Part shown: in pieces, positions 55,263 to 64,000 of the stretch
How positions within the stretch are numbered: the first letter of the stretch is position 1
How the letters are laid out: each line of letters begins with the position of its first letter
Source: Pseudo-nitzschia pungens
Taxonomy: Eukaryota; Bacillariophyta; Bacillariophyceae; Bacillariales; Bacillariaceae
Assembly: GCA_037355855.1 (NCBI GenBank)
Contig: CM074762.1
Span: 3,472,001-3,536,000, forward strand
DNA: 64,000 bases
Direction: 5' to 3'
Notes under the pieces: generated by a model
What the model was told of the DNA's origin: nothing
Database searches by the model: none
What the model saw: only the letters and a program-made list of their open reading frames with translations
Position numbers and translations under genes: made by a program

Positions 55263-55861
55263 CTTACGATGCAGTGATCAGGGGTCATAATATAAAGGGG
55301 TATGCCACGATGCGCGCTCCAGTACAAAAACTTCGTTCGAATCTGGAAAAAAAAATTACCTATGCGTGGCACAACTAACAAAACCTGTCCCCTCATTTTT
55401 TTCTTTCAATTTGTTTTTAACTAACAAACACTAGTTAAAATACCTTAACTTCAGATAGTAACAACTCAATCAAAAATCAATTCTAATCTCTATTTCAAAT
55501 ACCTTCATTATAGTTTAAAATGTTTTAAACAAGAATATCCAATAATAATGAGGTTTTGAATGAGTCTAAAGTCATCTATTACTGATACAAGGTTGTAGGC
55601 CTTTTTTTGGCTTTTTTCGCGGAAGATACCTGTCTTAGGTATGAAACATATGATTACTTTATGGCCTTTTTGGGTGCATGACTGGCAAATTTCGGTGCAT
55701 GACTGGCGAAGTTGGGTGCATGACTGGAGAAGTCGGATGCATGACTGACAATTTGTAGCACGTCTGAAGTAAAAAATGGCCTTCAACTTTGTATCAGTAA
55801 TAGATGACTTTAGGCTCATTCAAAACCTCATTGTAACCTTAAACCTTACGATGCAGTGATC
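55263..55861. repeat. 17-bp direct repeats bounding a 565-bp segment
   Basis: CTTACGATGCAGTGATC occurs at 55263-55279 and 55845-55861, each preceded by similar bases (GTAACC...). The segment between them contains the MITE-like inverted repeats. This could be a long target duplication of an insertion or a local duplication. Confidence 0.75.
55547..55832. mobile_element. MITE-like non-autonomous element, 286 bp, 55-bp terminal inverted repeats
   Basis: Left arm 55547-55601 and right arm 55778-55832 are reverse complements with 3 mismatches in 55 (start AATGAGGTTTTGAATGAG). The core contains four tandem units of 21 bp, each beginning TGCATGACTGG/TGCATGACTGA, at 55675, 55696, 55717 and 55738. 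No coding capacity and no clear short target duplication right at the arms. Confidence 0.8.
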
Positions 55862-56410
55862 GTAAAAAAGGAAAGTAGTTGTATCAATTATTATTATCAC
55901 CACCTCCGTACTACGTACCGGTAGTACGAGTACGAAGTAGATCGACGTGAAAATACAACACCACCTAGTAGATGTAAGGTTATGGTAAGGTTACTTTCAC
56001 TTGTACTGTAGACTCCAGACCTTCTTTGTCAAAGATACTTGTTCGTGGTACCAGTACGCACTGGTAACCCACCGTCTGTTCCCCGTAATGAAAACGAAAA
56101 CGAAGTGGAGTAGATAACGGAAACAAAGTGGAGTAGAAAAAAAGGAAAAACTAGAATGCTTCCGACGTCAATTGCGATGACCTCAACGATCATTAAAAAT
56201 TGAAATTCAGAGATGAGAATAAAATATATTTGAGAGTGTGGATCTTCTCTGTAAAAACTAGATGCCATCCCCAATAACTAACACGAATTTTAGCAAAGAA
56301 CGTCAACTTTAATGAGGGACTGCTTAATTGCTTTTATTCAAAACATCGCAGTCCTACAGTATTGTATGTCAAAGTGCTTCATACCCATAATTGTTCTATC
56401 CTAGGTTCTT

Positions 56411-58076
56411 TTAATTCAAAGCAAGCTTGGTTCCTAAGGCTCCCATGATAACCCCAAGAACTGCAATGGCCTTGGCCAAATTGGTTTCCTTGGTAGTCTT
56501 TCCATTCTGGCTCTTGAGGAACATAATCGTTGGGTAAATGAACACCAAGGCCGTACCAAACGTAGCTCCACCAACGCTTGCTACCAACCCCAGGTCGGTG
56601 AGCTTGGCTGCCACCAATGTAGTTCCTGCCAAAACTCCTAGCGTGAGCTTGTTGATGAGCGAGTTGGATCGCTTTTCCCTCGGGATCTTCAAAAGATCCA
56701 TGAGCCCTTCTCGAGTTCCATCAAATAGGAGCGGGTAGGATCCGGTGACGCTCAAACCGACAGCAACGCGGGACAAGCTCATGAGAATATCTTGTGTCGA
56801 ATAGTTGTTCAAAATCAGTCCATTCGAGGAGGCTCCAAACGTCAGAAATCCCAGGGCGGTAATAATGCAGTAGAGTGCGACCGATGTGCCGAAACTCCAC
56901 GCAATGACCTGTGTGAAGCGTCCAATTGTGTTGTTTTTCAATTCCGCGAAGTATTTTGGTGCGCTGAAGTGAGCAATGTAGGCATTGGAAAGCATCGACG
57001 CCAGGATCAATGTCTTTGCACTCATGGCTGCTGCAGCCCCGGCATTTCCAAATACAGGCGCTGTCAACGCCGTGGCAAGGAATTGTCCGCCGGGAGCGTA
57101 GGCCCCACCGAAATATCGAATAGCCATGGCAATGGTGGTGTAGAGCATACCGACAATTCCAATCAGCGAAAAGGGAGCCAACGAGGCAAGATTCTTCATC
57201 AAACACAGAGGCAAAAGCACGAGCCCGGTCACTCCTAGGAGAGATTGAGTTCGAGTAGCAGCAATTCCAACACTGGCCAAAAGGTTGCTAATGGTGTCCG
57301 CAAGAATCATGCTGAAGGACAAATTTCCGAACCAGCAATCGACAAAGCACGACATGGCAATAATCCAGGAGGTAGACTTTCCTACCGTGGCGTCCCAAGC
57401 ATCGGCATACGACATCGTGTTGGTTTTTTGACAGACTCTTCCGATCAACGCAAAGGTATAGGCGGAAATAATACCCATGACCGTAATGAGGCCGACCGCG
57501 GGGATCATTGCTGATGGAGCATTTCCAAAGGCAACAACACCTGTTTTGAAATGCGCAATGGAATAAGAAAGAAATAACATTAGAAACCAGTTCACGGAGC
57601 TTGAAGAATCGACACGGAAATTGAAACCCCAACAAAATCTTAGTGAGGAAAATTGTGTCCGCCCAGCAGCTCTGCGTTCCGCCTTGCCGTTTCCGTCCAT
57701 GCCCAATTGCAGTCTACGGAAGATATTGGAGTGGACGCGTGTGTCGGATGCGAGCGCACATTCTTTTTCGTTGGATGTACTTGCCTGCTGGAAGACTCAA
57801 AACTCCTGCTCCGACGATGCTCTTGATGAGATTGAAAACCTCGGTGGGAATGGTGGCCGTTCCACCTCCTTGAGCCATTCCAGAACCACCGCCTCTGGGG
57901 ATATCGGCTGCAGCACTGGCAGCATCGTTTCCGAGACGGGTGGTCGATGCTGGTGTTTTGGCAATCAGAGTCGACGACGCCGACGGGATGGATTGACGAG
58001 TTGGTGTCAACAACGCATCGGTAGGGGATGCGGCCAACACCAGAAACAGGGCGACTGTGGACGTATAAAATCTCAT
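56411..58076 (-). CDS. Amino-acid-transporter-like protein, paralogue B (GC-AG intron)
   Basis: Two exons, 473 residues. Exon 1 (58076-57785) holds a signal peptide (TVALFLVLAASPTDA|LLTP), a Ser/Thr presequence and the start of the first helix, FNLIKSIVGAGVLSLPAG. The intron 57784-57541 begins GCAAGT and ends ACAG, a GC-AG intron, phase 1, rejoining SLPAG|VVAFGNAP exactly as in the paralogues. Exon 2 holds the rest of the Aa_trans-type domain with LVLLPLCLMKNLASLAPFSL and GFLTFGASSNGLILNNYS. A frame opening inside the intron is not coding. Divergent from paralogue C. Substrate unknown. Confidence 0.87.
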
Positions 58077-58761
58077 GGTGCAGATAGTTTATGCGCAAAT
58101 GTAGGGGGCTTTCGTTCTCCTCCTTTCTACCTGTTCAGTTGTTTGTTGCAAAATATGCAATATATATTATTAATAATTCACGTTCGTACGATGTAAATTA
58201 CTTCGTGCTAATTTTTTGTTCGTAATTTTTATTGAGACATCATCAAATCGGCAGTTTCCTACTGGTTCGAACAGAGGTGAGTGTCAACTGCAGACACCGT
58301 ACATTTTCCAGAAGTTCTGTCCGAAATCCGATGCCGACGAAGATTCAGGTCGGGAGGAAGGAACAGGCAGGTAACCCAATCAAAGAGATTTCTCCCATTT
58401 AAAAGCTGACGATTGCATCGCCCCGATGCGATGGATACAAATTATTTGCGCGAAAATGACGCCAAAAAATGAGTGGCTCTAGATTTATTGCAGTCGAACG
58501 TTGAATCGATGATCGGCACACGGAACTTGAGGCGTTCAAATCTTTCTCTTCTCGTTGACACCGACCTCATGGAAACGTGCTACAAGTACGGTATGTTCTC
58601 CATGTTTTCAGTAGTTCATATGCGGTATCGAAGCTTGAACTAAGCTATCTCGATCACTCTTCATTAACCGATCCACTCTGAAAATTGACACCAAGGGAAG
58701 AAATAATAATAAAGGAACGCAACAAACGACTGCCTTCCTAATTTTTGATTGGAAAAACACA
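58077..58761. promoter_or_regulatory. Divergent promoter region of transporter genes B and C
   Basis: 685 bases shared by two divergent paralogues, so possibly co-regulated. TATATATTATTAATAATTCA lies about 80 bases upstream of B. No specific operator can be named. Confidence 0.35.
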
Positions 58762-60492
58762 ATGAACATGAAAACCGCAACATCCTTGCTCGTCCTGAGC
58801 CTGCCTCTGGCTTCGCCCTTTTCGACGTCGTCGGCTGTGCAGAAAACGAATTTACTTCGAAGCAACACAAACCCATTCACGCCACCGGGAGCAGTTTCGA
58901 CCATCGCTCCCAAGTTGTCTCCTGTTCGCAGTACCGTCAAGAACAGCCATCAACAGCAGCATGCTTTGTACATGGCTGCGGATGTTGCAGCTGTCAGCAC
59001 CGAAGCCGACGATAGCAGCGGGGCATCGGTAACGCAGCTTATTTTCAACTTGGTCAAGGGCATTGTTGGTGCTGGTGTGCTCAGTCTCCCGGCAGGAATT
59101 GCCGCATTTGCCAACGCACCAGGCGGAGTCGTTCCTGCAATCTCTCTCATCACCATCATTGGTTCCTTGTCGGCCTATGGATTTGCATTGATTGGACGAT
59201 GCTGCGCTTACACAAACACAAAATCCTATCGGGACGCATGGAGCGCAACCGTTTCCGAGTCGAGCAGTTGGTTGCCAGCCACTGCCGTGACTTTCAAGAC
59301 GGTTGCTGCCTGCTTGTCGTATTCGATGATTCTCGGAGACACCTTTGTGAGTTTGTTGTCGACTCTTGGCTTCACAGCCACCAAGGTTCCCGTCACGCTC
59401 GGTTTGACTAGTGCCATTCTGCTGCCATTATGTTTGATGAAAAACCTGTCGTCATTGGCACCATTTTCCTTGGTCGGAAGCTTGGGAATGGTGTACACCG
59501 CCCTCGCCATGGTCGCTCGTTACTTTGGCAAGGCATATACCGCAACCGGTACATTTGGAGCTGACAACGCCGTCGCCCTTCGACCCAAGTTTGGAACCGT
59601 CGGAGCTGAGGGTGCCTTCACCCCATCGGCAGCCATTTTCATTAGCATGCTGAGCACCGCATTCATGGCGCATTTCAACGCACCCAAGGTAGGTATCTAT
59701 CGACTTTTTGTTGCGACACACTCGAGATGTGTGAATCAGTGCACGCCATCCCGACCGAGAGTACTGGCGAATCGGTTTGGATTCATTGACAGGCGTTGAT
59801 GAGACACATTATTGTCGTCATCATTTTTTGTATCAAATAACTCACAAACATGTTCATTTATTGACAATGATGTGGCTCGCGGTCGTGTATTTTTGCCTTG
59901 CTCTTGTTCCGGGAAAAAACAAATTGATCAATAGTTCTACAACGAATTGAAGGACAAGACTCTCCCAAAATACTACAAAGTTGTTTCGACGTCGTTTGCC
60001 ATCAGTATTACACTGTTTGCCTTGGTTGCTTCGGTTGGATTCCTTACCTTCGGGGCAAATTCCAATGGATTGATTCTCAACAATTATTCGACCCGCGATA
60101 CTTTGATGAATCTCTCAAGAATCGCGGTCGCTGTATCTCTTGTCTTCAGTTACCCGCTAGCTTTCGTTGGCGCACGCGATGGTGTGTCGGACTTGCTCAA
60201 GACAAAGAGCACCAACAAGGCACAAAACATTTTGACCGTGGCACTCTTGGCTGCGATTACAGGTGTTGCCTTGGTCCTTCCTGACGTTAGCTTCGTCATG
60301 GCTCTTGCTGGAGCAACTTTGGGTAATGGATTGATTTACATCTTCCCAGCTTTGATGTACCGAGGAGCTATCAAGAAAAAAGCTGATGCAACAAAGGGAC
60401 AAAAGCGAGAGGTGAAGTTCGCTTTGGGAACAGCAGTTTTGGGAATCATCATGGGTGCTCTAGGTACCAAGATGGCCATTGGAAGTTTGTAG
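58762..60492 (+). CDS. Amino-acid-transporter-like protein, paralogue C
   Basis: Two exons, 494 residues; intron 59689-59934 (GTAGGT to ATAG, phase 0) after AHFNAPK, four to ten codons past the intron position of paralogue A. N-terminal signal peptide (SLLVLSLPLAS) and about 75 residues of Ser/Pro/Gln presequence. Transport domain from LIFNLVKGIVGAGVLSLPAG, with ILLPLCLMKNLSSLAPFSLV and VGFLTFGANSNGLILNNYS; ends with ALGTKMAIGSL like paralogue A. Closest in overall form to A. Same predicted role: proton-coupled amino acid transport, membrane not certain. Intact. Confidence 0.88.
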
Positions 60493-60909
60493 GCCTGAGG
60501 TGTCGCATACTGAGACACGATTGAATACTACTACTATCATCATATCATCCAACAATCATCAATTATAAAAGTAAACGAACGCTCAATAGATCTTTACACG
60601 TAATTTTTAATTGAAAATTAGATCATGTGCATATGTTTCTTATAGATCTCAAATGATGGTGATACTAATATTATATATCAACTCATTTTTTATCTACAGA
60701 TTGCCATACCCCGGGTCTACTAGTGATTAGAATAGTAGTGATATGCAAATTGTGAGCCCTATTGGTTAGTCTATTTGCTACAGTTCTAAGAGCCCTCCGA
60801 ATCAGCGATTTTGTCGACTCGCTGATTGTATTTATCCTTATCCTTAATCCAGTCCCGTGTGTACTCGTGACTGTATTTTTGGTGCACGGCATACTCCTCC
60901 ATGGGACTG
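60493..60909. other. Spacer between transporter C and the retroelement
   Basis: About 420 bases. The right part (from about 60690) could contain the 3' LTR of the pol-bearing element, read on the minus strand, but I cannot define its ends. Confidence 0.4.
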
Positions 60910-63081
60910 TTACGGTTTACTAGGATCCCTGCAATAATAGGGATGGACTCTCCTAATGTTAACCCGGTCGGTTACAAAGGGAGCAGTTTCAATAGTTACA
61001 GTTCCATTGTCATGGGCCTTGAGTACCTTGTAAGGTCCCTGCCGGGGGAAGGATAGCTTTGGAATAATGCCCTTCCTTTCCAGGGTGACATAGTCTCCTT
61101 CCTTATAGACATGGGGGATCCTCTTCCGGTTCTCCCTGATGTTGCTCTTGTGGATACTCTTCTGTTTCCTTGCCTGGATTGCTTCCCAATCCGCTGGGAA
61201 ATTTACAGGCATGAACATGTCTCTTCCAAACACCAGTTGCGCTGGGGAATATCCCAGTGTGGTGTGGATGGCGCTGCGAATCGCATAAGCTGCCTTGGTG
61301 GTGAATTCCTCAAAAGGATCCTTCTCGTGGAGGTCCCTTTGTTCCAAGTTGAAGGACAATAGACAGTCCTTCAGGACCTGATGGATCCTTTCCAGTACTG
61401 AGTTGGATTGTGGGTTCCAAGCGCCACTGGGTTTTCTTTTCATCCCCATGTTGTCACAGAGCTCTTGGAACTCTGCTTTGAACTCGCTCCCGCCATCAAA
61501 GCCAATTTCCTTTGGGCGCGGATACCTTGCTAGCCAGGTACTGTCTAGCAAACGTTGAGTTTCTGCTGCATTTGGGGAGTCCTTCAGATGGGCCAATTCG
61601 AACCATCCGGTCACTGGGTCCACCATTATGAGAACATGGATATGGTAGTCTTTACCATCTTTGTTGTGGACGGTTGCAGGTCCCCAGAGGTCCACATTGA
61701 CCCTCTGCCATTTGGTGACCTCAGCAGCTTTCTCCGGTAGTAGTCCATACTTCTTCCGGCCACTCTTTTTGAACATCTGGCACGTGTGGCAGTGTTTACA
61801 GAGGTCCTGGACGTCCTTCCTCAGACCTCTCCAGGTGAACACTGAGCGTATGCTCTGTTCCATTCTCTTTTCTCCGGGATGGACCAGCATGCTGTGGTAC
61901 CATTCCATAACTCTGTCTTTGAGTTTGTCCGGGATTAGAATTTTCCCTTCCTTGTGGATTAGACTATAACCTTCCACCATTTTGGTGGTCAGCCGTTTGT
62001 CTTTTTCCAAAGCGCTCATGATTCCTGTGTCCTTTTGTTGGTAGAACTGAATCATGTCCGGGGCAAGTGGGAATGCACTATTGCCCTGGAATTCTTCCGG
62101 CACTTCTTCTCCAAGTGGGAATAGAAGTTGCCGGAGGTGCTCTTCCTCATCCGCGTAGGTGAGGGGCTTATTTGGTGGTAGCCATTCCACTGTGTCTGCT
62201 GGATCATCCGTAATATCCAGTCGGGACAGCGCGTCTGCTGCGTCATTGTCTTTGCCAGCAACATGCTTGACTACCGGGTGGAACTCCTCCATGAGAAGGC
62301 GCCACCGGACCATCCTTTGGGTGGGCATCTGCTGATACAGTAGATTGAGGTGGTCTGTGTGAATAATCACATCTTGGCCTCGTAGGATTCCTTCAAACGC
62401 TTTGAGTCCTTCCACTATTCCAAGGAGTTCTTTTTCTCCTACAGTGTAATTGAGTTGCGCTGAATTCAATTTCCTTGTGTAGAATCCAAGGGGTTTGCCA
62501 TCTTGGCATACAGTTGCTCCCAGTTGCCTATCACTGGCATCTGAGTAGAGGTGAAATGGTTTCGTAAAGTCCGGGAATGCAAGCTTTGCTTCATCTGCGA
62601 GCATTCTCTTCGCCTCCATGAAAGCTTTCTGCTCTGCTGGTCCCCAGTACCAATTCATTTTGCCCTTTTTCCCTGCAAGTTTATTGAGGGGGGCCAGGAT
62701 GTGGGAGCGTCGCTTCCACATGTCCCTGTAGAAATTGACCATGCCAAGGAACATCTTGAGTTGCTTGGTGTTCTTGGGGGCTTCCAGGCGCTTCATCGCC
62801 TCCAGCTTCTTTGGCTGGGGCTGAATGCCCTCTGTTGTTAATAGAAATCCCAGATATTCCACCTCTTTTTGCATGAAAAAGGATTTTCTGAGGTTGGCTC
62901 GGAAGCCGGCGTCATCCAGTCTTTGGAGGACTGTATCGATTTTGTCGAGATGATCCTGTTCGGATTCTCCCTCTCGTTGAATGATCAGGATATCATCAAT
63001 ATAGACAAGGACGTAGTCCAGGTCCCCTAGTAGGTTCATCATGACTGATTGGAAGATATCCGGAGCACAAGCAATTCCCAT
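60910..63081 (-). mobile_element. Ty3/gypsy retrotransposon pol, 5'-truncated (RT-RNase H-integrase)
   Basis: An open frame of 723 codons. It starts inside reverse transcriptase at GIACAPDIFQSVM, contains the catalytic YIDDILI and the thumb (GFLLTTEGIQP, MFLGMVNFYRDM), then RNase H (LYSDASDRQLGA, GEKELLGIVEG, IHTDHLNL, DALSRLDI), then integrase: a zinc-binding H-H-C-C part (HPGEKRMEQ with CKHCHTCQ), first Asp in VNVDLWGP, second in GFDGGSEF, and Glu in SNSVLERIHQ, followed by a C-terminal basic domain. The RT-RNase H-integrase order is that of Ty3/gypsy. Gag, protease and the N-terminal half of RT are missing, and the sequence upstream of 63081 does not continue the RT. A truncated copy, but the remaining frame is uninterrupted. 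Confidence 0.9.
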
Positions 63082-64000
63082 TGTATGAAGATATCCAGTG
63101 TGCTATGATCTGTGCTAAGGCTCCTGTGTAGAAGGGCTACTGGGGCTACAGTCAGCAACACCCAGTAGCTGACTAACAGGTGCTGAGCTGAGTGCTGAGA
63201 TATGTGCTAATTGGTAGCATACAGGCTTAGCAACAGGCTTAGCAGCAGGTCTATATCCTACTATCCTGTTTAGTATGGATGCTAGCAGAGTTTACTAGGG
63301 TCGACGCGTACGATTTGTACCAATCGTACGTACCCCGAGTAAAGCACCTTTTATGGTGTAGCTAAATGCTACAGGGTTAGGGTTGCTAAGGCTACAAGAT
63401 ACTGAAAGATGCTAGCCTACCATGGTACCATGCTAAGATACCATGCTACCGCCGGGGCCAGGTCATTGGTGTATAATATGTACCATGACTGGATGCCCGG
63501 CCCAAACAGTTACCCAACGCGCTAGCACACGATTCGGTCTAATTAATCGGAGATACCTACGATACTCCGATACGGTTCGCTACTCGTAGGATACAGTACC
63601 AGAGCTACAGGAGTTCTGTTATTATACGAGTTAGCGAGTTAGCGAATCGATGTCACGATACACAATACACGATACAGAGCTGAGCTGCGCTCAGCTCCCT
63701 GTATTCACTCTTTTCTTTATGCTCTAAAATAAACACACCTATCATGCCCTCCCTTACGACTGATTCTGATGTACCTCTAGGGAAGTGCCTTGTATTGCCT
63801 AAGTGTATGCAATAGACCTTGAATGGTCCACTGTAGACTCACCCTTTGCCAGGGATATACGTGTTATTATTGTTAAGGCTTTCCCCTATTTTACAGGCCA
63901 GTATGAGACAGTTATCTACGAGTCGATTAAGTTCCCCGAAGACCGCTGACGAGCGGATATCAACGCAATTGCCAATCTCTTGTAGGCATATTTTCCCCAT
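63082..64000. other. Repeat-like DNA at the right edge
   Basis: No continuation of pol. 63090-63450 is rich in GCTA/TAGC words (GGCTTAGCAACAGGCTTAGC, CTACCATGGTACCATGCTA), as in an LTR or tandem-repeat remnant. A palindrome GTACGATTTGTACCAATCGTAC lies at about 63308-63329. 63740-64000 shows a plus-strand ATG (63744) with a short frame that ends after about 23 codons. It may be a degenerate retroelement start, but I cannot identify it. Confidence 0.4.

Larger units (their letters stand above)
54767..56410. other. Intergenic region between transporters A and B, with MITE-like insertion
   Basis: 1.64 kb. It holds the repeat structures listed separately and dispersed motifs at 54930-54960 and 55905-56010. 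Short frames are not convincing. Confidence 0.55.

Noticed and set aside
57541..57706. Long N-terminal frame upstream of the transporter B body
   Set aside because: It is intron read-through; the true first exon with signal peptide and SLPAG lies at 58076-57785.
58077..58761. Possible tRNA in the transporter promoter (GGTTCGAAC near 58264)
   Set aside because: No matching A-box or cloverleaf arms could be built around it.

Overview
The window looks like nuclear DNA of a diatom, probably a raphid pennate. Several proteins start with a signal peptide followed by the A|F-type junction of diatom plastid presequences (pyrophosphatase, DUF1995 protein, a 148-residue protein, a Clp ATPase). Genes carry short introns of about 85-250 nt, mostly GT-AG. 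One surface protein has the lysine/serine/glycine stretch followed by Ser-Ala-Pro-Thr repeats that is typical of diatoms. Gene density is moderate, on both strands, with no operon logic. I saw no rRNA, tRNA or CRISPR array. The species cannot be fixed from the sequence.

Layout. 1-14 kb: C-terminal end of a subtilase, NOP16, a fused FHA-WD40 (WDR70-like) gene, a gene-poor stretch, a single-pass surface protein, a plastid DUF1995 protein and a plastid soluble pyrophosphatase divergent from it, then ribosomal protein uS10/S20. 14-33 kb: an aspartyl/asparaginyl beta-hydroxylase-type protein, a kinesin-14, two tandem STT3 oligosaccharyltransferase genes that both carry an ankyrin-like C-terminal extension, and a ferric-reductase-like gene broken by about six frameshifts. 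33-37 kb: a small plastid protein and a two-AAA Clp/Hsp100 ATPase.

37.4-45.4 kb is a mobile-element island. It holds a complete 4,622-bp Tc1/IS630-type element with 190-bp terminal inverted repeats, a DD38E-type transposase and a convergent 600-residue cysteine-rich passenger gene. After 340 bp of TAG/TAC microsatellite comes a complete 3,007-bp mariner-like element (DD39D) with perfect 26-bp inverted repeats. Both are flanked by TA.

46-60.5 kb: an EF-hand protein, an ABC1/ADCK2-like kinase, a CPBP intramembrane protease, a rhomboid protease, and a cluster of three paralogous amino-acid-transporter-like genes whose introns lie at three different places. A MITE-like element lies between the first two transporters. 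60.9-63.1 kb is a 5'-truncated Ty3/gypsy pol gene, followed by about 0.9 kb of probable repeat DNA.

Three otherwise normal genes each need a single extra base skipped to read through, and the ferric reductase needs several. All but one shift have the same +1 sense. Insertion-type assembly errors, real decay and recoding cannot be separated from this sequence alone.
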